DNA from: Psychromonas sp. B3M02 | GTDB lineage: Bacteria > Pseudomonadota > Gammaproteobacteria > Enterobacterales > Psychromonadaceae | Direction: 5' to 3' | Assembly (NCBI RefSeq): GCF_003318165.1 | Contig: NZ_QOCB01000010.1 | Coordinates: forward strand, 1-64,000 | Length of the DNA: 64,000 nt | In this document: one piece after another, positions 38,161-47,148 of the stretch | Numbering within the stretch: the first letter of the stretch is position 1 | Layout of the letters: the number at the start of each line of letters is the position of its first letter | The notes under the pieces: model-generated | Told to the model about the DNA's origin: nothing | Database searches by the model: none | What the model saw: the letters and a program-made list of their open reading frames with translations, nothing else | Position numbers and translations under genes: made by a program

Positions 38161-39642
38161 ATGGATTCTAAAAAATTAAAAATCCTGTTCATCTCTTCTG
38201 AAGTAGAAGGGTTTTCAAAAACAGGTGGCCTTGCAGATGTAGCTAAAGCCTTACCTTTAGAGCTACGTAATATGGGGCATGAAGTGGTGATTATCACTCC
38301 TTTTTATCGTACGCTAGAGCACCGAGAAACAGCGAAACAGGTACATCAACTACACTTAAAAACCGATACTGCACGACCGGATATTCCTTTTTCAGTACAA
38401 GCGCTCTCTTTAGATGGTGTTAAAGTTTTAGCCATTGATAATGCCCATTACTTCGATCGTTCAGGCTTATACGGTGAAGAAAACAATGCCTATGCTGATA
38501 ATGGAGAGCGTTTTGCTTTCTTCGGAATAGCCGCATTATTAACGACTTTAGCGGAAGACTTCTCGCCAGATATCATTCATTGTAATGACTGGCATACCGG
38601 GCTTGTGCCTTACTTATTAAAAACTCGCTTTCACAATTACAGCCAATTTTCAGAGACTAAAACCGTACTAACTAGCCATAATTCAGCGTATCAAGGTATT
38701 TTTGAAAAATCCTTGTTAAGTCTGATTCCAGAAGTTAGCTCATGCATGGATGACCGTGTGTTAGAAAGTTATAGTTATATTAACTTTTTAAAAGTAGGTG
38801 TTATTTACGCTGATAAAATCAATACAGTGAGCCCTAACTATGCAAGTGAACTGTTAACTCCGTTAGGCTCTCATGGTATGTCCGATCACTTTATCGAACG
38901 TATTCACGACTTCGAAGGCATTTTAAATGGCTGTGATTATAACGATTGGAGCCCTGAAACAGATAAACTGATCCCTTACCATTTTGATAGCAATGATTTA
39001 TCAGGCAAAGAGAAGTGTAAAAAAGCATTGCAAGAGAAAGTTGGATTAACCATCAATGACACTCCTATTTTTGGCATGGTTTGTCGATTAACCGACCAAA
39101 AAGGGTTTGGGCTTATTATTCCAATTCTTGAACGTTTTTTAAAACATAATGTACAACTTGTCATTGTTGGCTCTGGTGACCCAGCAATTACTGGCCACTT
39201 AACTGCATTAGCCGCTCATTATAGCGATAACTTTAAATTTATTAATGGTTATAGCAATGAGTTATCACACTTGATTGAAGCGGGCTCTGACTTCTTTTTA
39301 ATGCCATCTATTTTCGAACCTTGTGGGTTAAACCAGTTATATAGTTTAGCTTATGGCACCCTACCTATTGTACGTGCTGTAGGTGGATTAAAAGATACGG
39401 TTATCGACTACGATCAAGACACGGATAATGCCAATGGTTTTATGTTTTATGAACCAAATGCTAACGAGTTATTGAATATATTAAGACGTGCATTATTACT
39501 CTATATTGAGCACCCAGAAGAGATGTTGCGCTTGAAGACTCAAGCCATGCGTTCACACTTCTATTGGTCTGACTCAGCAAAACATTATCAACGCTTGTAT
39601 CACAATGCATTGCATATTAACCCACAATGGGATAATGATTAA
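38161..39642 (+). CDS. glgA: Glycogen synthase GlgA
   Basis: GT5-family enzyme that adds glucose from ADP-glucose to the growing alpha-1,4 glucan. The ADP-glucose lysine motif KTGGLADV starts at residue 20. The C-terminal donor site shows MPSIFEPCGLNQLYSLAYGT. 493 residues is slightly long compared with 477 in E. coli. It is third in a glgC-glgC-glgA operon; branching enzyme and phosphorylase genes are not in the window. Confidence 0.96.
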   Translation: MDSKKLKILFISSEVEGFSKTGGLADVAKALPLELRNMGHEVVIITPFYRTLEHRETAKQVHQLHLKTDTARPDIPFSVQALSLDGVKVLAIDNAHYFDRSGLYGEENNAYADNGERFAFFGIAALLTTLAEDFSPDIIHCNDWHTGLVPYLLKTRFHNYSQFSETKTVLTSHNSAYQGIFEKSLLSLIPEVSSCMDDRVLESYSYINFLKVGVIYADKINTVSPNYASELLTPLGSHGMSDHFIERIHDFEGILNGCDYNDWSPETDKLIPYHFDSNDLSGKEKCKKALQEKVGLTINDTPIFGMVCRLTDQKGFGLIIPILERFLKHNVQLVIVGSGDPAITGHLTALAAHYSDNFKFINGYSNELSHLIEAGSDFFLMPSIFEPCGLNQLYSLAYGTLPIVRAVGGLKDTVIDYDQDTDNANGFMFYEPNANELLNILRRALLLYIEHPEEMLRLKTQAMRSHFYWSDSAKHYQRLYHNALHINPQWDND

Positions 39643-39682
39643 TTCACTTCAATATTAGATAACAACCAAGTTTAATAGACAT

Positions 39683-39711
39683 AAAAAAACCTGATTAAAT
39701 CAGGTTTTTTT
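39683..39711. terminator. Bidirectional terminator between glgA and cysG
   Basis: AAAAAACCTGA/TCAGGTTTTTT stem with loop TTAAA. A/T runs on both sides let it serve convergent glgA and cysG. Confidence 0.93.
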
Positions 39712-39733
39712 ATTAAATGCGTAGCTAGATATA

Positions 39734-41152
39734 CTAAGACAAATTAACTAAAAACGGGTCTCTGGATAGCTTTTTATTATTATCAGCTTCAAACCAATTG
39801 AGCTTCGATGCTAGATTAACAACCTCACCAATAATCATAATAGTTGGCCCTTCCAAACCACCGCCTAAAATAGAGAGTTCAGATAAGGTTCCTGTGATCA
39901 CTTGTTGGTCATTGGTAGTCCCTTTATTAATTAACGCAACAGGTGTCTGCTCATCACGCCCATTAATTAAAAGGTTAGTTTGTATCTCTTGTGCACGTAA
40001 TAAGCCCATGTACACGACCAATGTTTGGTGTGGTGTCGCTAGAGACTTCCAATCTAAGGCTTTACCGTCTTCTTTTCTATGCCCTGTTACAAAGGTAACC
40101 GATTGAGCATAATCTCTATGAGTCAAAGGAATACCAGCATAGGTGCTACATCCAGAGGCAGATGTAATGCCCGGTACAACTTGGAAAGCAACGCCTGCTT
40201 CAACTAACTCTTCTAACTCTTCACCACCACGCCCAAAGATAAAGGAGTCCCCACCTTTAAGACGAACTACTTTCTTACCTTGTTGAGCAAACTCCACTAA
40301 CATTTGATTGGTGCGAGATTGTTGCACTTCGTGTTTACCTGCGGCTTTCCCTACCGAGATTAAATCAGCATCACGGCGTACTAGCTCTAAGATATCCTTA
40401 GAAACTAATCGATCATATAAAACAATATCCGCTTGTTGCATTAATTGTAATGCTTTGAGTGTTAATAAAGATGGATCGCCTGGCCCAGCGCCTACAAGTG
40501 CAACATCACCTTGAGCCACATCATCATTCAAATTATCTTCCATGAATTGTTGGGCTTTTTCGGTTTGACCTTTTTGCAATAAACTTGCTAAATCCCCATT
40601 ACCAAACAACTTTTCCCAGTAACGGCGGCGCAGTGACTCTTTGGTGATCACCTGTTTTACACGGTGACGAAATTCACCTGAAATCTGTGCTAATCGCCCT
40701 AAATGCATCGGCAATAAGGCTTCTAAACGCTCACGTATTAAACGTGCTAATACAGGTGCTTTACCACCACTTGAGATAGCGACAACGATTGGAGAGCGGT
40801 CAACAATAGAAGGCATGATAAAACTACATAATTTGGGCTCGTCGACCACGTTAACTAAAATCTGTTTTTGCTCTGCAAGTTGTGCAACATGTTCATTGAT
40901 ATGATGTTGATTGGTGGCTGCTACCACTAACCATTTGCCTTCCATCATCTCATCGGAGAAAGGCGCTTGAATCACTGATAGTTGGTTATTTTTGGCTTTT
41001 TCTAATAACGAATCACAAATATCTGGTGCACACACAGTAATTGAAGCATTCGCTTTTAATAGAAGATGCACTTTACGCGCAGCAATGTCCCCGCCGCCCA
41101 CTACTAGGCAATGACGATTCTGTAATTTGGTAAAAATCGGAAGATAGTCCAT
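39734..41152 (-). CDS. cysG: Siroheme synthase CysG
   Basis: Trifunctional enzyme: uroporphyrinogen III methyltransferase, precorrin-2 dehydrogenase and ferrochelatase. The N-terminal half (1-205) has the NAD-binding [18 protein letters not shown]. The C-terminal half (from about 215) has [19 protein letters not shown], the methyltransferase signature, and [17 protein letters not shown]. 472 residues with an extra C-terminal tail compared with E. coli. Siroheme serves sulfite and nitrite reductases, not present here. Confidence 0.96.
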   Translation of the reverse strand: MDYLPIFTKLQNRHCLVVGGGDIAARKVHLLLKANASITVCAPDICDSLLEKAKNNQLSVIQAPFSDEMMEGKWLVVAATNQHHINEHVAQLAEQKQILVNVVDEPKLCSFIMPSIVDRSPIVVAISSGGKAPVLARLIRERLEALLPMHLGRLAQISGEFRHRVKQVITKESLRRRYWEKLFGNGDLASLLQKGQTEKAQQFMEDNLNDDVAQGDVALVGAGPGDPSLLTLKALQLMQQADIVLYDRLVSKDILELVRRDADLISVGKAAGKHEVQQSRTNQMLVEFAQQGKKVVRLKGGDSFIFGRGGEELEELVEAGVAFQVVPGITSASGCSTYAGIPLTHRDYAQSVTFVTGHRKEDGKALDWKSLATPHQTLVVYMGLLRAQEIQTNLLINGRDEQTPVALINKGTTNDQQVITGTLSELSILGGGLEGPTIMIIGEVVNLASKLNWFEADNNKKLSRDPFLVNLS

Positions 41153-41360
41153 ATATATCTCAGGTAACTGGTCGAGGTCGACACTATAAAGAATAACAGG
41201 TGCAATATAAAATATTTAAAATGTATTATTTATGATATTTGTATATATAAATTTATTTAACTAACTGCTTTAAAGCAATAGATATACACCAAATGATTAT
41301 TGAACTGTCTTTTATAATGAATATAGACAGCTGCCCTTCAATAATTTAAAACACCTACAA

Positions 41361-41765
41361 TTAGCGCATCAAGGCTCTCACTCCATCATGCATGGTGAAT
41401 ATGCCTAGTATCTCATCCTGATCTAATACAGGCAGACAACTAATATCGTGAGTTAACATCAAGTTTAACGCATCTTTAATTGAAGCATCTGGCCCGACCG
41501 TCACAGGGGAACGAGTCATTACTTGATGTGCTGGTCGCTGTGCGGTGTCAAAGTCACGCTGCAACTCTGCTTCAGTACCTAAAAAAGGACTTAGTACTCT
41601 TAATAAATCTCGGTCACTAATCACACCTTGCAGTTTGCCATCTTCAATCACTAATAAGTGATGGAAACCAGCTTCAGATAATATATTTCTAAGGACAGGA
41701 ATACGATCGTCCATGGTCACCGAGACAACTCTTGAGGTCATTGCTTCTACAACTTTCATATCCAC
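41361..41765 (-). CDS. Two-CBS-domain protein
   Basis: Stand-alone CBS pair of 134 residues. Each CBS motif is visible: VVEAMTSRVVSVTMDDRIPV with GVISDRDLLRVL, and HQVMTRSPVTVGPDASIKDA with LGIFTMHDGVRAL. Such proteins bind adenine nucleotides and act as sensors, but the target is unknown. It is located after cysG's upstream region and downstream of mdh, with its own ribosome site (AAGGAG). Confidence 0.85.
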   Translation of the reverse strand: MDMKVVEAMTSRVVSVTMDDRIPVLRNILSEAGFHHLLVIEDGKLQGVISDRDLLRVLSPFLGTEAELQRDFDTAQRPAHQVMTRSPVTVGPDASIKDALNLMLTHDISCLPVLDQDEILGIFTMHDGVRALMR

Positions 41766-41813
41766 TCCTTTTTGTGCATACGGATTGTGCTAGCTTCCCC
41801 TTATAGATACAAA

Positions 41814-41836
41814 AAAGGCCAGTACAACTGGCCTTA
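41814..41836 (-). terminator. Terminator after mdh
   Basis: AGGCCAGT/ACTGGCCT stem with a short loop; the minus strand continues with six T. It lies 30 bp beyond the mdh stop. Confidence 0.88.
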
Positions 41837-41865
41837 TTATAAACGCTTAATAACAAAAAAGCAGA

Positions 41866-42804
41866 TTAGTTGTTAACGAAATCAACACCCAGTTTAATAT
41901 CAGCATGTAATACTGACAGCATCTCTTGTTTTTTCGCTTCTTCGAATGCACTTAACTCACCACAAGGTAGCACACGGTCAATACCGTTTTTACCTAATAA
42001 TAGCGGTTGAGCAAAGAATGGTGAGTCAGGGTTACCGCCATCTACATAAGCATTCTGAATAATACCTTGCTTACCAGATAGTGCTTTAACAAGGTTAACA
42101 CCAAATACAGCTGCAGCACGTGCCATAGATAACGTAGCAGAACCACCGCCGGCTTTTGCATTTACAACTTCAGTACCTGCATTTTGGATGCGGTCAGTTA
42201 GGTCGATAACTTCTTGGTCAGTGAACTCAACGTTTTGCACTTGAGATAATAAAGGTAGGATAGTTGTACCACTGTGCCCGCCAATAACGTTAACAAATAC
42301 GTCTTCAGGTGGGATACCTTTTAGCTCACCAACAAACTCTTCAGCACGGATAACATCTAGCGTAGAAATACCAAATAGTTTGTTTTTATTGTAAACACCT
42401 TTTGATTTTAATACTTCAGCAGCGATAGCTACTGTTGTGTTTACTGGGTTTGTGATAACACCGATACATGCTGTAGGCGCAACATCAGCTACTTTGCCGA
42501 TTAATGTTTTAATGATGCCTGCATTAATGTTGAATAAGTCTGAACGGTCCATACCTGGCTTACGTGCAACACCCGCAGAAATTAATACTACGTCAGCACC
42601 TTCTAAAACAGCCGTTGGATCATCGCCACCAACACCATCAACTGTAACACTTGATGGGATGTGGCTTAAATCTTTAGCAACACCCGGAGTAACTGGAGCA
42701 ACATCGTATAGTGATAATGTAGAGCCTGCTGGTAAATCTAATTTAAGTAATAAAGCGAGGGCTTGACCGATACCACCTGCAGCACCAAGAACAGCAACTT
42801 TCAT
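41866..42804 (-). CDS. mdh: Malate dehydrogenase
   Basis: NAD-dependent malate dehydrogenase of the citrate cycle. GGAG 5 nt upstream fixes the ATG at 42804 ([16 protein letters not shown]), giving 312 residues as in E. coli; an ATG four codons earlier covers this site. Substrate arginines appear in [12 protein letters not shown], and the catalytic His in [13 protein letters not shown]. It is near argR as in enteric bacteria, but here separated by an amino acid binding protein gene. Confidence 0.97.
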   Translation of the reverse strand: MKVAVLGAAGGIGQALALLLKLDLPAGSTLSLYDVAPVTPGVAKDLSHIPSSVTVDGVGGDDPTAVLEGADVVLISAGVARKPGMDRSDLFNINAGIIKTLIGKVADVAPTACIGVITNPVNTTVAIAAEVLKSKGVYNKNKLFGISTLDVIRAEEFVGELKGIPPEDVFVNVIGGHSGTTILPLLSQVQNVEFTDQEVIDLTDRIQNAGTEVVNAKAGGGSATLSMARAAAVFGVNLVKALSGKQGIIQNAYVDGGNPDSPFFAQPLLLGKNGIDRVLPCGELSAFEEAKKQEMLSVLHADIKLGVDFVNN

Positions 42805-42969
42805 ATTTTTCTCCAATGAAATAAAAAATGTTTATATATTTAAGAGTAATCGCATCTATTCTAAAGTGAATAAATACGCATGTGTGAAATATGTTAAACA
42901 ATTGTGACTTATGTTAAAGATTAGCGTATTTGTAAATGAATGGGTACTACTAAATTCCTCAGCTCAGGA

Positions 42970-43734
42970 CTATTTTTGAGGAAAATATTGATCATAAATC
43001 TGTTTATAAGTACCATTTTCAACAATTAACTTCAAACCTTCATTTAAACGTAAACGTAGATCATCATTGCCTTTTTTCACAGCAATGCCATAACCCTTAG
43101 AAAATTGCTCAACAAACACTGACTCCGTTCTGCTGATCACCAAAGGGGACTGTTGCCCATCTTGTTTACTCAAAAAATCATTCACCACCTCAAAATCAGC
43201 AAAAACGGCATCAATTTTCTCTCTTTGTAGAGCTAATAAAGCCGCTTTTGAAGAAAAGTAGGGAACAATATAACTATCTTCAGGCGCCAATTTTATTAAA
43301 TAATTTTGATTAGAGGTATTCGCTTGTACGCCAATCAACTTACCTGATAATGAAAAGGCAGTTTGTAATGGGTTCTTGCTAACAAATACAGGTGGGACTT
43401 TATAATAACTATCACTGAAGTCGACTTTTTCTAGTCGTTCGCTAGTAATATCCAATGCTGCAATCACTGCATCATACCGCCCAAAGGGAAGGGTTAATAA
43501 TAAACCATCAAATCGATGATGTTCAAAACTACAGCTCATATTCATTTCACCACAAATAGCCATTGCGATATCAATATCAAAACCTGCAATTTTTTTATCT
43601 TCAGTCAAGAACTCAAAGGGGTAGTAGTTGGCATCAGTAGCAAATCTAACTTGTATTTTTTCTAACGCTTGTGCACAAAAAGAGGTGGATAATAGGAAAC
43701 TAATAAGCGCTAATTTGCGCATCAAAAAAGCCAT
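42970..43734 (-). CDS. ArtJ-like periplasmic amino acid-binding protein
   Basis: Class 3 solute-binding protein (254 residues) of the ArtI/ArtJ/HisJ type. The signal peptide ends near SFCAQA. The family core is seen as RFATDANYYPFEFLTEDKKI, AGFDIDIAMAICGEM and FDGLLLTLPFGRYDAVIAAL. AGGA 9 nt upstream supports the ATG at 43734. No permease or ATPase genes adjoin, so it is an orphan component. It is divergent from argR and shares the ARG boxes, which suggests arginine or ornithine as ligand. Confidence 0.82.
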   Translation of the reverse strand: MAFLMRKLALISFLLSTSFCAQALEKIQVRFATDANYYPFEFLTEDKKIAGFDIDIAMAICGEMNMSCSFEHHRFDGLLLTLPFGRYDAVIAALDITSERLEKVDFSDSYYKVPPVFVSKNPLQTAFSLSGKLIGVQANTSNQNYLIKLAPEDSYIVPYFSSKAALLALQREKIDAVFADFEVVNDFLSKQDGQQSPLVISRTESVFVEQFSKGYGIAVKKGNDDLRLRLNEGLKLIVENGTYKQIYDQYFPQK

Positions 43735-43811
43735 AAGATATCGTCCTGATAAAATTTAATTCCAGCAAATGTTAGCAGAACTCCCGTAAAGAAAGTAGCT
43801 ATCCTGTTATA

Positions 43812-43849
43812 AATGCATTTATTTTATAAAAAACGAATAAATATGCAAA
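43812..43849. promoter_or_regulatory. Tandem ARG boxes between the ArtJ-like gene and argR
   Basis: Two 18 bp ARG boxes lie 2 bp apart. The right box core is CGAATAAATATGCA, close to the TGAAT-N4-ATTCA consensus; the left box core TGCATTTATTTTAT is weaker. The two-box arrangement is typical of ArgR operators and can serve autoregulation of argR and control of the binding protein. Confidence 0.55.
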
Positions 43850-43931
43850 AAAAGTGACATTTAATCTATTCACTGGGCACTACTTTAGATTAAAATAGTC
43901 CCTTTATTATCTTAAATAGATGGGAACAGTA

Positions 43932-44384
43932 ATGCGCAAAGCTTCTGAATTGATGGACTTTTTTAAATGTTTACTTAAAAAAGAGCATTTAAGCTCACAA
44001 AGTGAGATTGTTGATGCTTTGTTAGAAGCCGGTTTTACACATATCAATCAATCCAAAGTATCTCGTATGTTAAGTAAAACAGGTGCTGTTAGAACCCGTA
44101 ATGCAACGGGTGATATGGTGTATTGTTTACCCGTAGAATTAGGTTTACCTACCACCACTAGCCCACTTAAAAACTTGGTTGTAGATATTGACCATAATGA
44201 AAGCTTAATTGTTATTAGAACCAGCCCTGGAGCTGCACAATTAATCGCTCGCTTACTTGACTCAATGGGTAAAGCGGAAGGTATTTTAGGTACTATTGCT
44301 GGCGATGATACTATTTATATCGCGCCGAGTAGCACAGCACAAATAGAAGAAACATTGGTCGTGGTACACAAGTTATTTGATTAA
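43932..44384 (+). CDS. argR: Arginine repressor ArgR
   Basis: Hexameric arginine-dependent regulator. The winged helix N-terminal domain shows [20 protein letters not shown]; the C-terminal arginine-binding domain shows [20 protein letters not shown] and [14 protein letters not shown] 6 nt upstream favours the ATG at 43932 (150 residues); the ATG at 43920 would add four. It is divergent from the ArtJ-like gene. Confidence 0.95.
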   Translation: MRKASELMDFFKCLLKKEHLSSQSEIVDALLEAGFTHINQSKVSRMLSKTGAVRTRNATGDMVYCLPVELGLPTTTSPLKNLVVDIDHNESLIVIRTSPGAAQLIARLLDSMGKAEGILGTIAGDDTIYIAPSSTAQIEETLVVVHKLFD

Positions 44385-44399
44385 TAAGAGGATGTTATT

Positions 44400-44414
44400 A
44401 GCACTTTAAGTGCT
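44400..44414 (+). terminator. Weak terminator after argR
   Basis: AGCACTT/AAGTGCT hairpin 15 bp after the argR stop, followed by an A/T-rich tract with several T. Short stem and tiny loop make it weak. Confidence 0.4.
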
Positions 44415-44438
44415 TAAATTTTATTGTTCTTTAGCCAT

Positions 44439-44488
44439 GTTAGTCGTAACTCTCTAGAAAGTTCCTCCCCCTGGTTACATGACTAACT
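44439..44488. other. Imperfect inverted repeat downstream of argR
   Basis: GTTAGTC...GTAAC on the left faces GTTAC...GACTAAC on the right around a loop with a CCTCCCCC tract. It folds to a stable stem on either strand. It is not a tRNA. The minus-strand loop contains GGGGGAGGA, like a ribosome site. Function unknown. Confidence 0.4.
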
Positions 44489-44651
44489 ATACAAATTCAC
44501 ACATAACCTGCTTTCCTAGCATGCGACTTTGCAATGCTTTCCTATACTAATAATGGATCAAATACTGAAAGCTTGTTCTCTTTTGCGCAACTAATAAGCT
44601 ATTTAATCTACGAAAAATACCTTAGCTAATTAATAGAATAAGTATTCATCG

Positions 44652-44724
44652 TCATTTCTACGCAGAAATGTATGACTTACATTCAAGATATTCGACGATT
44701 AACTTCGTTAAGCTCCTATCGAAG
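44652..44724. repeat. Extragenic repeat element copy 4 (diverged)
   Basis: Contains CGACGATTAACTTCGTTAAG, which by eye matches 18 of 22 bases around the hairpin core of copy 1 in reverse, preceded by TACGCAGAAATGTATGACTTA similar to that copy's flank. The remaining part of the 44489-44745 gap shows no other feature except the pilin promoter region. Confidence 0.45.
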
Positions 44725-44745
44725 CATTAACAATAAGGGAAGCAA

Positions 44746-45150
44746 ATGATCAGCCTACATCGTGGTTTTACATTAATTGAGTTACTGATCGCTATCGCTA
44801 TTTTAGGGATCATAGTCAGTATTGCTTACCCTTCATATCAAGACTTTGTCTTAAAAACACGACGTACTGAAGCACAAAGTGAACTGATTAAAGCACAAGT
44901 AGAGCAAAGTAGTTATCGCATCACAGAGCCGAATTACAGTTCAGATATCAATATTATTGGCTTACCAACAGCACATGAGCACTATACTTTTAGCATAGTG
45001 TCAGCCTCAACACACACTTACCTTTTAAAAGCACAAGTGAAAGAGAGTAGTGTACAAAAGCATGACGAAGTAATTTGTCAAAGCTTGTATATTAACCAAA
45101 GCGGCCTAAAAACAAGCGATGGTGAAAAGCAAAACACCGCTTGCTGGTGA
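44746..45150 (+). CDS. pilE: Type IV pilin-like protein, PilE family
   Basis: Type IV minor pilin or pseudopilin of 134 residues. The prepilin cleavage site G|FTLIELL is at residues 7-8, followed by the hydrophobic helix (IAIAILGIIVSIAYPSYQDF) with Glu5 of the mature protein. Two Cys near the C terminus (ICQSLY and TACW) can form the D-loop disulfide. The gene is single, with no other pil/fim genes close by. Confidence 0.88.
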   Translation: MISLHRGFTLIELLIAIAILGIIVSIAYPSYQDFVLKTRRTEAQSELIKAQVEQSSYRITEPNYSSDINIIGLPTAHEHYTFSIVSASTHTYLLKAQVKESSVQKHDEVICQSLYINQSGLKTSDGEKQNTACW

Positions 45151-45167
45151 TACCAACAAGCGGTGTT
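45133..45167 (-). terminator. Terminator between pilE and slt
   Basis: AACACCGCTTG/CAAGCGGTGTT perfect stem spanning the pilE stop codon; the minus strand continues TTTTGCTTTT. It best serves slt, but its stem also covers the last codons of pilE. Confidence 0.8.
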
Positions 45168-45186
45168 ATAAACAAACGATTAACAA

Positions 45187-47109
45187 TTAGTAGTCGCCTG
45201 ATAACTCTTCATTATGAAGAAACTTCAATGGTTTACCAAACACATGTTGATAAATAACATTGTACGCGAGTACGTTTTGTACGTAAGCACGAGTTTCATA
45301 AAATGGGATAGTGTCTATCCAGCTATCAATTTCAATTCCTTTATTGCCTTTTTTCTTTTCGGCACTCACCCATCTATCCACGCGATGTGGACCGGCATTA
45401 TAAGCAGCTGTCGCTAATACTCGATTACCATTATAACGGGTTAATAGCCCATTAAAGTATGCAGTACCTAACTGAACATTAAGCTCTCCCTGATTTAACT
45501 GCTCTACTTTATTGTATTCTGTTAAACCAATTTTTTTTGCTGTTTCCTCTGCCGTTTTAGGCATCAGTTGCATATAACCACTCGCACCTACAGGAGATTT
45601 AGCATGCTGGTCAAAGCTACTCTCACGTCGGGTTATCGCATAGATATAGGTTGGATCAACATCATATTGTTTAGCGGCCTCTACAAATATTTCAGCTTTT
45701 GCATTCGGGAAACGAATATTTAATGCATTCCAGCTTTTAGAGTTAATACTCGCTAGCACTGATAAATATGGCCAATCTTGATTGTAAGCATACAAACCTA
45801 ATTGCTGCTGTTTAGCTTTACTCTGATTACTGAGTAATCGTTGCCATTCTCTTTTAGCTGAAATATTTAGGTCATGGTAAAGCAGCTCTTCAATCACAGA
45901 TAGCTTAGCTTCTAATCCTTTTAGGCTGCCTTTTTTTTCAACAATAGCTTGTGCGTTAAGTGAAAAATCTACACCCAGTTTTTGAGCGGCCATAAAACCA
46001 TGGAAATTACGATTTTTAGCAACTTTGTTATACAAAGCCTCTGCTTGATCTGATTTCCCAGCATGCTCTAAAACACGTGCTTGCCAATATAACCAAGCCG
46101 ATGAATTACGTTTATCATCTGGTAACTGCGAGATCCAAAATTCGATGTTTTTCCAATCATCACGCTTAATCGCATAACGAATACGCTGCTCAATCAAGGA
46201 TACATTACCCAACTTCCCTAACTCTTTATCTAACCAAGCGAAGTATTGAATTTTACCACGTTGAACGATAATACGAGCAAATTGTGTTTTTAACTGTTTT
46301 TCTTCACTCTTAGTAAAGTTAACTTTTTTGCTATAAAAATTGTAAAGCTCCATCGCTTTTCCTAAATCTTTATTAGCTAAGCGCTTTATTGTGGGTACTA
46401 AGAAGCTAAAACTACTTGCAGATCGTGAATTGAAAAGATCACTGTTTAACAGAGTTTCTGGTTTTTCATGTAGATTGTATAATTGCTTGGCTAAAGCGAG
46501 ATTTTCTTTATTCATTCTGGCCATTAAAAAGCGCATTAAACCACGTTTATTACTCACGTAACCTAACTCAAAACGTTGCCATATATCATTTTGTGTTAAC
46601 AGGTCACTATTTTGGTAAAAAACATACACATCATCACATGCATTTGGCAGAGAGGTGCTAGATAACCAATATTTCTGCGCATCAGGCCACGCTTTTTTAG
46701 CGTTGCCTGTTGCAATGGCAGCCTGCAAATAATGACACTTTAACTGTCGATTATTTGGCATTCTTGGATAGGCCACCATAAACTGCGCCCAATCCTTCTC
46801 TTTTGATAGGTGGAAAAGATAACTACGCTGCAGATCTTCTGCTGCGATCTTGCCTTTATTATTTGCAATATAATCTAAAACAGCTTGATCACTAACCGTA
46901 TCAAGATTAGCTCTTAAATAATAATATTTAGCCAGATACGCTAATGAATAATCATCAATTTTTTGAATGTTTTGATTGGCTTTTTGCCACTCTTTTTTCT
47001 CTTGTAATGCTAAGGTTTCAGTAAAAATATCTCGTTGAGCATCTAAACTTAATGCACTCACGAAGCTTGATGTTGAAAATAACAAACACCCTAAGATTAA
47101 TCTCTTCAT
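45187..47109 (-). CDS. slt: Soluble lytic murein transglycosylase Slt
   Basis: Periplasmic enzyme that cuts glycan strands to 1,6-anhydromuropeptides. Signal peptide at 1-19 (ending VSA). A long superhelical alpha domain is followed by the catalytic SLT domain at about residues 480-600: RRESSFDQHAKSPVGASGYM with the catalytic Glu, QLMPKTAEETA, and AYNAGPHRVDRW. 640 residues compares with 645 in E. coli. It follows yejF by 39 bp. Confidence 0.95.
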   Translation of the reverse strand: MKRLILGCLLFSTSSFVSALSLDAQRDIFTETLALQEKKEWQKANQNIQKIDDYSLAYLAKYYYLRANLDTVSDQAVLDYIANNKGKIAAEDLQRSYLFHLSKEKDWAQFMVAYPRMPNNRQLKCHYLQAAIATGNAKKAWPDAQKYWLSSTSLPNACDDVYVFYQNSDLLTQNDIWQRFELGYVSNKRGLMRFLMARMNKENLALAKQLYNLHEKPETLLNSDLFNSRSASSFSFLVPTIKRLANKDLGKAMELYNFYSKKVNFTKSEEKQLKTQFARIIVQRGKIQYFAWLDKELGKLGNVSLIEQRIRYAIKRDDWKNIEFWISQLPDDKRNSSAWLYWQARVLEHAGKSDQAEALYNKVAKNRNFHGFMAAQKLGVDFSLNAQAIVEKKGSLKGLEAKLSVIEELLYHDLNISAKREWQRLLSNQSKAKQQQLGLYAYNQDWPYLSVLASINSKSWNALNIRFPNAKAEIFVEAAKQYDVDPTYIYAITRRESSFDQHAKSPVGASGYMQLMPKTAEETAKKIGLTEYNKVEQLNQGELNVQLGTAYFNGLLTRYNGNRVLATAAYNAGPHRVDRWVSAEKKKGNKGIEIDSWIDTIPFYETRAYVQNVLAYNVIYQHVFGKPLKFLHNEELSGDY

Positions 47110-47148
47110 AACACCTCAACATAAATAATAAGTAATTAAAACATCATT

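Noticed and set aside
44439-44488. tRNA or CsrB-like small RNA
   Set aside because: No cloverleaf arms or anticodon loop, and only one GGA-rich loop instead of the many seen in CsrB RNAs.
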